64,000 bases of DNA from Melastoma dodecandrum (Eukaryota; Streptophyta; Magnoliopsida; Myrtales; Melastomataceae): positions 1-64,000 of the forward strand of contig JARUPY010000579.1 of assembly GCA_029817715.1 (NCBI GenBank), given 5' to 3'. This document shows, one piece after another, positions 10,631-24,552 of the stretch. The notes under the pieces were generated by a model. That model searched no databases and was not told the DNA's origin. It saw only the letters and a program-made list of their open reading frames with translations. Every line of letters starts with the position of its first letter. Position 1 is the stretch's first letter. The position numbers were made by a program, and so were the translations under genes.

Positions 10631-13600
10631 AAGTAAAAATGTAGGACATGAATTATATATAAATTATTTATCAAAATCCTCCCCATCAAGCCGTACACGT
10701 GTCCAATCCATGGACCCCCGCCCCGGGGCGCCTTCCCGACCGCCGCCGCCTTTTTGGCGGTCCGAGAAAGAGAAGATATAACCGAGGTGTTCCCCCAAAT
10801 CATTCATTTTACTTAATGAAAGAAGTCGTGGAGTTTATTTACTTACATGAAGGGAGGAGAGTTTTCAGCTTTACCTTTCTTTTTGTAGCCCATGACAAAT
10901 GAAGTTAGGCTAAGTGCTGACATAAAACAATCCTACGAGGATATTGCTTTTATCACTAACTTTGGATTCTATCTTTTTTTGTGACCTAAGGACATGATAC
11001 TAAGTGTTGACGCGGAGAAAACCGAGTTCTACGTGGGTTTGCTTCGTTGGCGATCTTACTTGGAAATAAAAAATTATATTGGCAAGTAGGACACATTAAT
11101 AGAAACGAGATTGTTCTTCTCCAAATGTCTGAATTGAACAGAAGTAGACCTCGGGGTGTATGGAAAAGACTGATGAATGAGTTTGTAACCACAACATGAG
11201 GGTAATGTACATATTTTAGAATAAGAGGAACCTAAGTCATCAATTCTTTGTTTGTCTTGGAAAGTAATGTTGGTATTGTTATTTCTGTTTTTTGATATGT
11301 TTGCAGTAATGTTGATGATTCTGTGTGGTTTAGTCATTGGACAAGGACTTTCCAGTTTCTTTGATAATATCCCCATAACTAGCAGCATTGACTAAATGGC
11401 CAACTAAGTTTCCTAGAATCGGCTAAGAAACAACACAAACAAAGCAACCTTCTCCTATGCCATGCCATCCTCCTTGTTGCCCTTCCTCTTCCTCACAAGG
11501 TCGCATGTTTGGCATTAATTCTGAAGGCAAAGCAGATTATTGTATCGTTTATTGGCAATCATAATTGGTCCGTCCTTCTGCATGACCGTTTCTGCTTTTG
11601 CACGTCATCCTATTATGACTTTTGATTTCCATGCATTTTGCAAGCGATGCGCATTACTCTCCAAAAGCAAACAACTGAAAAATGAGTTTACTTTGCCTAA
11701 ATTGTTTAAATATGAAAGATGCAAAAGCAATAACAGTATAATTTTATGGCCTATGATAGAATCATATAACAAAAATAGCAAAATTAACCCCAAAGTTAAA
11801 GTTATAAAAGTACATTTTATTTTATATAAACATTCTAAAATCGAATGACAGCAGTCGCGTCATGTGATATTTTTTCATATCGTAGTCCTGGTGAGCCTGA
11901 ATTAGCCGATGTTAATAGTTTGTTGGGTTTTGCGACTGAAGATAAGTTGTTATTAACCAACCACCTGTGGGGTGGATATCATATCCCGAGTCACGCATGA
12001 ACATTTCAATTTTCGTTTTACTTTAATATCCCCCCACTCTTCTCTCTCTCGGCCAATTTGCCGACATAATGGGGGGGGGAGGGGAAGCAAGTTCTTAAAT
12101 TAATAATGTCATAATTCACATCCTTCTTACCTGACAGAAGTCTTAAAAACATCTTGATAAAAAAAAAGGGTTGGTTCACATGATTTATGATTATTGTCGG
12201 TTCGTTACCCATTGAATTAAATTTGGACCAAGCAGGGAACGATCAGTTTCAGTACAAGAAAAAGGTCATCGTTTTGGGGAAACAATTTGCAAGGATGGAT
12301 AGGAGAGGAGAAGGGGGAGACGTAGCATAAGGTAGCATGGACCATCAGCCACCTCAACGCGACCCTGACCTCCCAACCACAACATGCATTACCATCCACA
12401 ATTTCATTATTTGTTTAGTGTTTTTTTCTTCTTCTTTCTATGTTGATTGCATGAGGGGATTAGATTAGATTAGATTAGAAGAGTTTTAATTAATCTCATT
12501 GGGGTCCACAGACTCCTGACATCGTTTAATTATTTCATATATACACCCAATAATCATAATAATAATAAATAAATAAATAATTTAATCTCAATCAAAAGAC
12601 TATTTTAGCAAATAAAAGAGAACATTTGGTGAGGGGATGGGGGATGACTTCTGGTGTGAGGAAATTTAAACGGGGGACAAGACGAAACAGAATTCCATAG
12701 ACGAGGGCGGCGAAATAGTTGTTGTTCTACCACCAAAATTTTTGTTTTGAAATTAATTGGTTTTCTTCCCCTTTTGAGTCCAATCAATTTGACCTACTAC
12801 TTACTATATGTTGCAGGCGAAGGCGACGTGATTTCTTATTCACTGTCACCGCAAACAATGAGAGCCGTCCCATAGAAACATGTCCGAGAGTACACTTGTT
12901 TTGCCGTTGAGGGAGCCGGAGAATGCCAGGTCAGGGTTTGTTCGCCTTGCACATGGCCGGCCACCAGAGACGGGTTTTCTCCCTTTGTTTCCCGGAACGA
13001 GATTCGTGCGGAAAAAAAAAAGGCATCATGGGCATAAGTGAAAGTATCCACATCCACAGGAGATGAGATGCCTTCCTACTTCAAACAACACGAGAATCAC
13101 AAAAAATGACAAAAAAAAGGGGATCCTGAAGAAACCAAACACACGCCCCCAAAACGAAATGGTAAATGCTGTCAATGACAAGTAGTTCAAGAAAGAGACG
13201 AAGGGGGGAGATGCCCATGCTTTTTTTTAAAATATTTTGGCTTCAATTCCATGAATTTAGGATAAGATTAGGGAGAGGAGCATGAGATCCCTCCCACCCC
13301 TTTTTTCTTCCCAATTGGGTTGGGGTTGGGGGGGGGGGGGGGGGGGGGGGGGGGGACCCCCCATCAAAGAGAAGAGTGCAAACAATGAGAGTGAAATAGA
13401 GAGAATTGGAATAAGGGCCTAGGACCACCACCTTTGAGCACTCAAAGACATACTTTTAACCACTTCCTCGTCCAGTAACCTCATGGATGGGGCAACATGA
13501 CACTTCTCGTCCTACCCTCCCTCCCTCTCCTTGTCTACACCTTAACCATCGAAACATTTTGTTTGATATTATCATCATCACAATCACAATGCACTTTCTT

Positions 13601-14459
13601 CCCAGGGGCCGGTTGTCCTCTGTTACTACTACTACTACTACCAGTAAGTCAACTCAATCGGCAAACCCCCCACAGACCCACGCTGTTCTACATCGCTTCT
13701 GCCTTCCCATGAACCGAGACATCAACTCCACCAACAATTCAAGTGGCACGGAGCCTAATTTTCAGCAGAGGGATTTTCGAGCAAGTATCTACTAATGACC
13801 CACAAGTCACCTAATCCTTATTGCTACAGAAAAAGCATGTGGCACCAGGACTCTATTCCATCCAGTGGCCCTAAACATTGACTCTTGTTACTCTTGAGCA
13901 ATTCCCAAAGCACCAAATCTAGACAAGAGCCGTCTGGACCACGAGCCTAAGTATGGGGCCAACACTCGGAGCAGTGGCTCGCTGGGTCCATTTTTACCAT
14001 GCCGGCCATTTCAAAGGGACTACAATGATTTGTAGATCCTACAGCGCACTTAGGTCTCCGTTTGCCAGCGCTCAACTACATCAATCGGTATTGTGATAGT
14101 ATCTCAATAAGTTTAAATGCGGCAACCAAGCCTAATAATCACTTAAGAAACAGTACTATATGTCGAGCCATCAAGATTTACATGCCGAATACATGAACTT
14201 ACCTCTCAGGACAGTCACCTGATCCATTTGCTTGTCCCTCCGACGCATTGCATGATCTATGCCTCCCCATATTGGAGGACCAACAGCTTAATCAAGCCAG
14301 AGCTTGGGTCAAGAGATCCAGAGAGCATCCACCGATTCCTCTGATGATGTAAACATCACAAGCACGAAGCAATATCTGCACCAATATTGCCAAATTCTCT
14401 TCCACTAGGGAGATTCTCCACCGGGTCGCCATCAATGATATGACAATTATGTAAAAGAG
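10631..14459. other. Intergenic DNA between the Pack-MULE and TRS120
   Basis: I find no conserved coding sequence on either strand. Simple-sequence tracts are present: an ATTAG repeat near 12460-12478, ATAA repeats near 12555-12580, a G-run of about 25 at 13330-13355 and a TAC repeat near 13622-13640. The final few hundred bases are probably 3' UTR of the minus-strand TRS120 gene. Confidence 0.45.
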
Positions 14460-17400
14460 TTATACTGTCCCCATGACACGGAGATGAAATGGAGGACCCC
14501 GACAGAAGATAGGTTCATCATGTGACGCTGTCCTTGCACGAGCCCTCAGAATGTCATTCGCATTTTCTATCACCGACGTGGCCACTAAAGTGTACTCACC
14601 GGGGACCAGAAAGTGCAATGAGAATGAGTGTCTGGTCTCTTGTAGCGGCTGAACCTCCATGGCGATTTTGTTCAGAACCCCTGTCCAGAATTTCGGTACA
14701 GATTGTCATAATGAACAAAGAAGTATTCAGAAAATTGTAATACATCAGGAAAATCAATTTAAGATCTCTGCAGAAACAACCAAAAATCGTTGGAATTCTC
14801 CTCCATGCGCATCCCTTCATGATGAAAACGAAATTGGCCTGATAAGGACAACTAAGAGGCTGAAGAAAGAAAGATTACCTGACCATAAGACAGCAGAATT
14901 GCTATCCTCGATACAATTCTCTCCAGTAACATCCACGCATGAAATGCTTAGACACAGCCTAATCACCTCTATTGTGTTATTTCGCACCAAAACTTCTATT
15001 GGTGTGATATCATTGGCCAGAACAGAACCATTCCCAGAGGTTGTCTCTGCAGGCATATCAGAGGCTGTCATTCCACTCAGATCTCCATCTTTACCGATGA
15101 CATCTTTCACCAGTCTGAACCCAAATGTCAATGGATCGGGTAGAAGGACATCCATGACAGATGTCTGGAGAGCCTTCATAATGGGATCCTTGGTATTCAT
15201 CTCACCCGAACTATTTCGCCCTGACTGCCACTTCACTTTTATTTTCGAGATAACCTTCTCAATAGAAGCATTAAGTTCAGCTTTTGCATTCTTTTCAGAG
15301 AAGCTCGAGCTTCTGCCATTTGTCACGGCCCCATCAGTTCGATTATCCCGCAGCAAAAAGGATTCATCGAGCACGGGTAACTTGAAGTTCTCCAGTGGAA
15401 TGAGTACCCTAGAAGCATAATCGCGGTCGATTCGTGTTTTCGGGTATGAAAATTCAGCAAGGCCATCTTGATCTAAAACCTGGTTCCCATCACCCACAGG
15501 ATTGTCAAGCTGGACAGAAACGCTAATCTCAAATACAACATCTGTGGGATTGGAGAGCTCAAGCTCCAAAAACCGAAGTCCCCAACTTCCCCGGAAAGGA
15601 TCCATCTTAACAAATTTTTCCATTCTAAAGCTTGACCCAAGAGCTTCTGCAGAGGAAGGGCTCTCCTTGGAACCTGGCAGGGGGTTTTTTTTCACTAATG
15701 TGTGCTGGAATCTCCATGGAAAGCAGACGGGCTTTAACGAGGGACAAGCCCTGGAGAACACATATTGGTAATGGAACGAGTAGTCTCCGGCCTGGTGGAA
15801 CAGCGACAGGTTCATGGGTAGGATCTTCGGAAGTTGCAAAAGGTCCTAATAAACCAAAAGTAAAATAATCAGCAATACAGAAAAGCTGATCCAATAGGTG
15901 ACAGCAGTCACCATTTGAGCTATCTACAGATTGCTAATAATCAGAGTCATACTCGTTTAAAATAAAAAAGTCCAGAGAAGGTTATTTCCAGGACATGGAC
16001 AAAAAGTGACAGTGATGCGGAGATAATACAGTTTGCATCTCATTGCTACTTTTTAAGCTTTCTATTCCTTGTTGGGTTCCCGCTAGAATATGGGAAGCAG
16101 CTACTCATTGGGAGGTAGCTTGGTGGTGGGCTGTCAACGATTTCACAAGGAGTCAGACATCACTCTTCACAGCACAAATAGGGAAATGGGGAGAGGAGTA
16201 CCTGCATAGTGAATCACCAAGAGAGGGCCACTGGCATCCTTGTGATGCCTACCCATGCTACCAAAGGCACTTTTTGCAGTAATATCAGGATCCACCGAGC
16301 CGACCTGCCAGGCTTTCAAGGTCACTTTTAGGGTTACTTCCGCGCCAGGTTTTAGGGGAAGACGGGATTGTAGAGCATCATATGATATTGAAATTACAGA
16401 GTCCTGGTTCTTCCCAGACAGAGAAATATGAGCCTGTTCAACTGGCACTGTGCCTGCGTTAGATAGACTGATCCACACATCTCGAATTTCTCCTTCATAG
16501 AGGATAATGGAACCATCACCACCGGAGATGTGTGGGACAAGGAGGGGAAGTGGTTGGACTACGCTAATGGTGGGAACATGAGCAGTTTTCACCTTCGCAG
16601 AACCACAGCATCTGAAAGGATCAGAGAGAACAAGACCTTGACCTGCTCCAAGAAGCAAATTCTCCACATCCCTGAAAAGATGTTCGGTAATGACACCAAA
16701 ACAGTGAACTGTACACCCGGGTATTCTAACCTGTCCCACTGATGTTGGGATACCAGACAAGGATACCACCTTCGAAGAATTAGGTGGAAGATTTACACTA
16801 ACTGGGAAAGCATCCACATTTCCTGAATGCACAGATAGATATATACTGTCAACTCTCAGGTTAAACCCACAAGGATTTGCCAGTTCAACCAACACCTGAA
16901 TAGGTTCTCCCACAATCCACACTAGCTCCTGCTTATTATTGTCATTAGTGTCTCCCTTGCTAAATGGCGTGTATATGAAAGGCCCTGATGAAACTGAACC
17001 CATCCACCAATCTTCTCTCGCCCGATTGCGTTTTACTATGTCGGACTGTGAAGAGACTAAAGGGAATGAATACAGCCTGAAAGAAAGGAAAAGGAGGATC
17101 ATATCAATGAGTGTGCCCACAATATTATCACACATAACTGCAAACATAGATAAAGGTAATTAAAAACGGGGATGCATCGACTATTCACTTAGGTAGCACC
17201 TTATGAAAGGTAAGGCAGGATCAGCACAGCGAGTCCCTGAAGGCAGTCTCTCAGCAGAATTAGCCAGTGCATTGGCAAGACCATTTTGGCCAGCTGGTGT
17301 AATAAGAGGATAATATGACCGCAGAAGCCGAGCTGCAGCACTCCATGCAGTGAGAGGATCACCGGCACGAGCAGCAGAAAGCAGTATCTCTCTTAGCACG

Positions 17401-20037
17401 ACCATCTGAAGCGTGCTCCATTGACACTCGAATAGACAAACAATGGACTGGTGCAACACCTTCGAGTTAGCATGGCCAGATACATTGTCCTTGATGGCAT
17501 ACAGGATAAATGGTTAGGTTAATATGGAACAATTACAGTCACCAGGTATCCTCACCTTGACCATTTCTATAAACGAAACAAAATATGAACTTCTAATGGT
17601 CATGCGTGCACAGCAATTATGCAAGCTTACAATACCCATGGGGCCACCAGCAACTCCGCATAAGCACAAATTTTCCACCAGAATTAGTTTTTTTTTTTCA
17701 AATGACGAAAAGTCCATCAAATTACAAGCTCAAACAGATAGCACAGTCAACCATCTTTTGGTCGATTATGCTATTTATGTGTATATAATTTTGGTCATAA
17801 AAAATAGCTTTCTGCTGACCAGAACACAAAAGAAAAAGAATTGACAAGAAAAAAAAAAGAAAGTGTTGTCCCCCACACCATTCTTAAATAATAAAAGAAA
17901 AAGAATGCGAGAATGAAATTTATGGATGCATCATCAAACTACTCACATCATCCCGGGCATGCTGAGTTGAAGATGCTTTACTTTGAATACGATAAGCTTT
18001 TGTGGTCATTGCTAGAACTTGCATGGCGCTGACAGCAGCCAATCTGTTCTCCTGTTGCAAGTACAACTGAGCCACCTGTCTAGAGAAAAAGGCTGCTTTC
18101 CGATGATAACCAATTTTCCCATACAAGCGAGCTATCTCAACAAATAATATGAGGCGATCACTTGCATCGATCAATGATTTAGCCCCATCTGCAGTATTCG
18201 TCAATAACTCCACCACATCCTTAGTCATCTCTCTCCTGTGATGCAAGGTTATGTTAAAAAAGGCATTCCAGTGAATATGATAATGAGAAACAGGACCATG
18301 CTCATACTGTTCATGCATATCCCATCTCCCAAAACAATCAGTCCCTTTGATAATGGGAAGAGAAAGCCGATCAATTACAAGAAATGAAGAATCAAAGATA
18401 ACAAGTAAGTACACGAGTATGAATTAAAACAAAAGACATAATTTACTGGAAAAAGTCACCTCTGGATAATAATTTGAATCCAATTCCAGACATTAAAGGG
18501 TAAGTTGCAATAAAGATCTGGATTCACCTGCACAGGAACCTGGCGAGTTTCAAAGTGGCCTCCAGCTCAAAGGTCAAAGGAGAAACTCTGTGCCGAATTA
18601 AGTACACCAGATTAATAAAAGAGGACTTTGTTAAAAAAATAAAACATTGCAGGAGAAATCAGAAGCGGCATACAATATCAGATGGATAATTAAATTTTCA
18701 GGCAATAACAGATACTTCACCTCTGCACGTTATCTTGTATGGCCGACTTCCTGTAGTGAATGATGACACTGTTGTAGCGATACTTGACCTCATCCACTAA
18801 ATCTGAGTCGATGTGGCCCATCCGATCTAACTGAATACAAGATTGAGGAGGTCACAGGACTGCAAATCCTACAGGAAACTCCCAAACAGAGAAGATACGC
18901 CTACTAAAGATACATGCAACTAAAAGATCTCATTATAAGGTTCCAGAATCATACCAGTAGCGCACACACGCTGCCCTCCAATGCCCCAGCATACCAGAAG
19001 TAGTCTGCAGTCAACCTAGCAAGTTCAAGTGCAGTGGAATAATGGGCATTGGCATCGACGGGTGATCCAGCCAAGAGACAATAATCCCCAATAGTCTTTT
19101 GAGCACGGCCAAGTCTACGCTTTTTCGCCTTAATTACCTAAAATTACGTGACAACATAAGCTGATTTCTATGATATTAAACAATGGTAAAGTTTCACAGA
19201 CAGTTAAAAAAAAGGCCGTGAAGATAATGAACAAAACCCGAAATCTTTAGGACACCTAAATATGAACCTCCTCTGAACTGAAGTTCGTCTGAGGGTCGAG
19301 TGGCGTCTTCAAGATAGTCCCGGAGGACTCGGCCTGAAGGACCCACTTCTCGAACTCCATCAGCAAGCACGCGGCAACGTCCTGCATCATCGTCTGTAAG
19401 TGGAACTCCAGCGTCCGCCAGTCGGCCGGAGGGAACAGCTTGAGATTAGGGTCTTCCCTACTCCCATCCTCCAGCTGCAACAACAAAAAAAAAACAGAGA
19501 CTAAGGAAGTCACAAGCTGTTGTCAAAGCTTACTCTTTCTAACATTGTCCAAAAACGTTGCTGATGCCATGGGGAACGGTCACTCAAAAAATAATCGGGG
19601 AAGCCCAAAAGAAATGAGACCTGAGAATCGCTAGGGCAGAAGGCGAAGCAGCGGTGGACGAGGGCGGAGGAGTAAGAGCGGCAGACGGAGCGGAACTGGC
19701 GGGTGACGTCGTCGAGGTCGGGGGAGGAAGGGCAGTGGCAGAAGCCGAAGACGGCGAGTACCTTGCGGTTGGATTGGAAATCCTCCCAGGGGCTGGGAGG
19801 GGTGCCGCCGAGGAGGAACTTGAAGCGGAGGGAACCGGAGGGGGAATCCCAGGGCTGGTGGGAGAAGGGGGACTTCTGGTGCTCGGTGTAGAAGGAGGAG
19901 ACGGAGGAGAGGGAGACGGTGTGGTTGGAGAGGATCATGGAGGTGTAGTCCCGGAGTAGTTGGGTGGGGATCTCCCCGATCGGGAGGACCGCCACCCTTA
20001 TCATGGCCATCGTCTCTATGCTCACCTCCGGCTCCAT
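14460..20037 (-). CDS. TRS120: TRS120 / TRAPPC9 homologue, TRAPPII vesicle-tethering subunit
   Basis: The product is a large subunit specific to TRAPPII. In plants this complex works at the trans-Golgi/early endosome and is needed for cell-plate formation. The ATG at 20037 begins MEPEVSIETMAMIRVAVLP, the usual plant start. Successive minus-strand exons give the whole family backbone in order: FQSNRKVLAVFGFCHCPSSP (exon 1), LEFHLQTMMQDVAACLLMEF, the LGRAQKTIGDY block, ELLTNTADGAKSLIDASDR, WSAAARLLRSYYPLITP, the long exon with QELVWIVGEPIQVLVELANP, then GSWGLRFLELELSNPTDVVF and the C-terminal FLVPGEYTLVA block, stopping at 14460. One break is visible: at 15687-15694 a run of eight A on the coding strand puts MEIPAHISEK out of frame with NPLPGSKESPSSAEA. 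Seven A would restore it. Identity is very secure; whether this allele is intact is not. Confidence 0.93.
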
Positions 20038-20595
20038 TAGATCAGATCGATCGGCTGATTCCCGATCTGGAGTTACCAGATGCCGATTTATGAACAACTT
20101 TTTGGTTTAACCACCGTCCTGTTGTGGACACATTGCAGTCAGCAGCCCCAGCCCATTATCTTGCTTTTGATTTAATCGTATTAATTAACAAATTAGTCCA
20201 CAACATTTTTCCAAATTAAGTGATTAAAATATATATAACTTGTTGAGGGTAACATTTTCTTTTCCAATAGCGCAGAAAGTTCCCCGGTAAATTGTCCCCA
20301 AGAATCTTTACAGACTGCGAGAAAAGAAGAAGAGTGAGAAGCAACCAGGGATTACGACCATCAAATCAACAACGTCAATCACCAACTTCTCCACCTGCTC
20401 CTGCCCACCGCCTGTTTCTACCACCCACCCCCCCCCCATCAAAAAATTATGACTATCCCATCCCTTCCTCTTCTTCTTCCTCATTTACTGGCCCTTATCG
20501 TCCCAGGCAAGGATTCTTATGGAGGGAGGAGGCCGAGGTGACACGTAACCAACTGGTAGATGAAAAAAGAACAAAAAGCCCGTTGGCCCTGCCTT

Positions 20596-23500
20596 TTAGC
20601 TGCCCGTGACTCGGATTGCCTCCGTGGCACCGTGTAACACTTCCAAGGGGAAATCGTCTTCTGAAGGAGTCATGTTAAGATCCGGAAGAAGGAATCCCCC
20701 ATCTGGTTCCTCACCCGGCAAAGAGACCTGACAGGAACTAGAACCCACCCTCCAGCAAGCATCCTGTGATGATGGAGGGGTTCGGTGTGTCAGGGCGGTG
20801 TCCTTCTCCAAAGATGAAGCTGTTCCTTTCTTCTCATCAGCAGCCATGTTTGATCCATTGGCAGCATTCAAGTCAAACCCAAGCTGCAGAACACACATCA
20901 AAAAATGTCAGGAGAAATGCAAACCACCTCGTTGCATTTAGTGGCTGCAACATCGCATATCCTCTTTCAATCCTTTCGTCCACATTTAAATATAGTGGAC
21001 CAGTAAAGCACCAGCCTAAGGCTTTGGACGGTAATGAAAGAAAACCACGGAACTAGAAGGAACCGCAACATCACCTTCATTCTCTTCAAGTTCTCATTTG
21101 TGGCAGCACGCTCCTTGAAGGTAATTCGCAGGGTCGCAATTTCCTGTCCAGAGGAAGCAAGCGAGTCAAATAATGCCTGAACCCAACAGAAAAGCCACCA
21201 TGGCAGCAGCAGTAGCATGAGGTGATGACAAACCCCACCTCCTTCAAGTACACTCTTTCCTTGAGCAGCTCAACCTCTTCATCTTTAAGTTCAGCAAACG
21301 TCTACATACAGCAGTTAAATCACACAACTCGTTGATGAAACGGCAACCCAGAAGAGAATCACAATCTGTTCTTTCTCTCTGGCATCTTAATGAATTGGCT
21401 GTCTCAACACAAGAGCCAGAAAACTACCTTCTTTCTCTTAGACTTCTTCGCATCTGTGGTACCGGGATCGTCAGCGCCAACGACCTGGAACATACAAAAA
21501 AATCAGAACCCAGAAGCTAGTAACACATTCACAAAATCAACAACCAGAAGCAATGAACACAGAATCCCCCCAAGTCGTGAAAGAAAGACCATCCCAGTCA
21601 AAGAGCAAACAAGTCAAGGAAGCCGAGATGCGGTCACAAACAAATAACAGAAGTCCACAATCAACTAGCAATCGAAAGATTCTTCCCGTAGGAAACAGAC
21701 AAAGTGGCTTTCCTAGGGTGGCACAAAGCGCCACGCAATGTCAGCAAAGAAGGATCCACACAACAAATTGGATCATGCCCCCCTCCCCCCCCCCCCCCCC
21801 CCCCCCCCAACCAAGTCTCACGTGACTCTCGCAGCCCCCTCCCTGTCAACATTGGATATGGAGCGACCGCTCCTCCCCCGAATGGAAAGGGAAAGGACAT
21901 CCTTTTAATTCAACCGCGTCAAACCTTACCCGACAAGTTCTCAAATCAACCCACAACTTAAAAAAATAAAATACAAGGACAAAGGGGGACACAACAATGC
22001 GACCACCGCCGTTGGATGGAGGCGAAAGAAGCAAAAGACGCAAAGGGATTAGTGGGTCCCCCCGATGGTCGATAATGTCAAAGCCCCGCAATTCTCTCTC
22101 CCCCCCCACATCCCCCAACATACAAAATGCTCTCCCCTATCGGGGATCGGATCCAGAGACTGCTCAAAACACAACCCGACCAGCAGCATCCATCGTCATC
22201 ACCCACATCACGACGTGGGAGTTTCTTTTTCAATATTCGGAGGGGGGTCGAACGAGGAAACATCCTCCGCCTGAACCCACGGGAAAACCCCCCCCCCCAA
22301 ACCCCAAACCCAAGAGCCAGTCACCCACTAACTACACACCAGCACCAAACAGAATGCACGGGAGGGGACTCCGCAGAACAGAACAAGTCGAAAATGACAA
22401 AAGTATCTCCCCCCGCCCACTCTATCCGAAAACCTAGAAACGGCCTCGTGAGGAGGACTGACTCCGGGACTTAACTGTACTTTTCGTCCATCCTAACACG
22501 AGACCGTCCCAGACGATTGATCTCTCTAGCAAGGGAGGGGGGAAGTTTCCCACCCCCAACCCCACCACCATTAGACCTTCCTTCTCAGTTAACACCAAAA
22601 AAGTAAAAGATCGAGAGATCGGGACGGGTGAAAAAAAAAACACAAAACCAAAAAAGCAACGAACGGAGACGAAAAAATAGGATTAAGGAAAAGGACATGG
22701 ACTTGGGAGGGAAATGGACGCGGACGTGACTCCAGTGAGCTGATCTCACTCACAAACCAAAAATGGAGAAGAGAATCCGTTTTCGGAAGTAGACTGGGAG
22801 GGATTGGAGGAAATTTTGCGCCCAAAAAAATTAAAAACACAAGGTGAAGAAAGAAAGAGTTTGATGAGATTTCGGATTTCTCGGAGTAAAAATTAAATAA
22901 AACGCACGAAGAGAAAGGGAAAAACGCGAGCGGCGTGTTCCGGAGAGGCGGGGTATGTGTCCGTACAACGGACCGGAGCAAACCATCGGATGTTGATTCC
23001 CGACGGCTGAGCAGAAGAAGAGTAAAAAACGGAGGTGAAAAATTGACGAGAGAATCCGGCCACGGAGAAGGTACGGCCGCCGGCGGTGGAGGAGAACCAG
23101 GTCGACAGGGGAAGAAAAACGACGAGAACATGACCGATCGTGGAGGAAAACCGACTGACGAACAGAGAGAAGTTGACGGCGCAAAAGACAAAACAGACAG
23201 TCGGTCTCCACTTCCCCAAGGGTATGCATATTCACCTTAGATCTGAAGCCGAACGAGCGGAAAACCGGCAAGGTGGACTCGTCGGAGCCATTGGTGGCGG
23301 CGGAGGAGGACACGCCTCCGTCGCCCACGCCTCCTCCTCCGCCGGTACTCCAAGCGAGGGGAGTCGTAGGGCTGTTCCTGGCGGAATCCGGCTTCTTCTC
23401 GGGGGAGCAGGAAGGGGCGGCGTCGCACCTGTAGGCCATCCTGCTCCTCGGCAACCGAATCCCCCACCGCGGGGGCGGCAGGGATGACGAAGACGGCCTC

Positions 23501-23631
23501 GCGAACGAGGCGGAGGAGGAAGACGAAAAGGAGGGGGAGGGAGAGTGCGGGTGCCTGAGGCGGAGGAGGAGGTCGGCGACCATGCGGTCGTCGGACATGG
23601 CGGAGCGGAACCACTCGTCCTTGGTAACCAT
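20596..23631 (-). CDS. Uncharacterised EAR-motif protein with short coiled coil
   Basis: Five exons splice in frame: 23631-23236, 21484-21428, 21301-21239, 21143-21075 and 20883-20596, giving 290 residues. The N-terminus (MVTKDEWFRSAMSDDRMVADLL) and a central SPEKKPDSARNSPTTPLAWS motif suit an uncharacterised plant nuclear protein family. Residues about 146-195 are basic then heptad-like (KSKRKKTFAELKDEEVELLKERVYLKE, then EIATLRITFKERAATNENL), resembling a short basic leucine zipper without a full DNA-binding basic region. Two EAR-type motifs follow: FDLN near 199 and DLNMTP at 263. EAR motifs recruit TOPLESS-type corepressors, so a role in repression is a reasonable inference. Intron 1 is long, about 1.75 kb, and carries a C-run near 21786-21808. 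No assigned function is known to me. Confidence 0.8.
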
Positions 23632-24239
23632 CGAGGGGGACGAAACGGACTGAGACGGTTAATGGAGGGGCAGGCGGAAGGTGTTGGGGTGGGTTTCGGG
23701 GGGGGGGGGTATGCGTGGGACGGAATCCAGAGGAAGAAGAAGAAGAAAGAAAAGTGTGAGGGTGTTGTTGGAAGGAAGGAAAGGAAAGGAAACAGTAGAG
23801 ATAGAGAGAGATTGAATAGCAGGGAGTTTGTTTTATATATGGACGGGAGGGGAGTGGGGGTGGGGAGAACGAGAACGGAGAGGAGGGGGGGCGGGGGGTG
23901 CAGGCAGAACTAGAAGAGGCGCCGAGGAGTTTTCCGTCATTTGCTCTTTCGATTTTTTTATCTACTTGGAGAGAAGTCTACTTGACGTGTCTATAATCAA
24001 TCTGCCCACCGCACGAATACCTCAAATTACTCTTTTTTTTTTCATCTTAAGATTTTTTTTTGGTGAAGATAACCTTTCTATTTATGTATTCAACATTTTA
24101 ACATGTTTGCCATCGATTTAACGATGAAGATTAATTTACTATTTTTTTTATAAAAATTTTCTCATGCTCCACATCAATGGCCAGGTCTTGGGAAATCATT
24201 AATTGCCGCATCCCCATGAAAGGAAAAATGGGAAAAAAC

Positions 24240-24300
24240 TGACGGGCCTCAAGGCCCAATAGCCATCGCTAAGGCCCATTAGACATCATTAATGGGCCGG
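24240..24300. promoter_or_regulatory. Cluster of site II-like GGCCCA/TGGGCC motifs
   Basis: GGGCCT, AGGCCCAA, AGGCCCATT and TGGGCC occur within about 60 bases. Such TCP-binding type motifs typify promoters of growth-related genes. The cluster lies between the aminotransferase 3' end and the start of the EAR-motif gene about 600 bases downstream on the minus strand. Assignment to that gene is inference. Confidence 0.35.
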
Positions 24301-24552
24301 AAGCCCTGAAATCGATGAGGAAGAATGTGAAATGGCTTTTTCAGAACTAAGATCCAAATTAAAGAGGAGATGTAAATAACTAAGTATTATTGTTGGTATG
24401 GGTGAAATCGAACTCTCTCTCCTGCGTTGAACCAATGGTTCCGACAGTCCTCCCCTCCAAAATTTTAAGACTCTGACAGTGGCCGAAGAAGCCATGCGTT
24501 ATTGCCTCACGTTATAACGGTGTGAGAAAACGCCCCGTACCTCCCACAGGTC

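Noticed and set aside
19654..19959. Plus-strand Gly/Glu-rich frames over TRS120 exon 1
   Set aside because: They are antisense to a strongly conserved exon and show no independent similarity.
21781..21809. C-run and direct repeats as a CRISPR-like or regulatory array
   Set aside because: It is a simple homopolymer within a long plant intron. There are no spacers or repeat units.
24289..24495. Possible tRNA or small gene near GAAATCGAACTCTCTCTCC
   Set aside because: A T-loop-like string is present, but no acceptor stem, D-arm or anticodon arm can be drawn.
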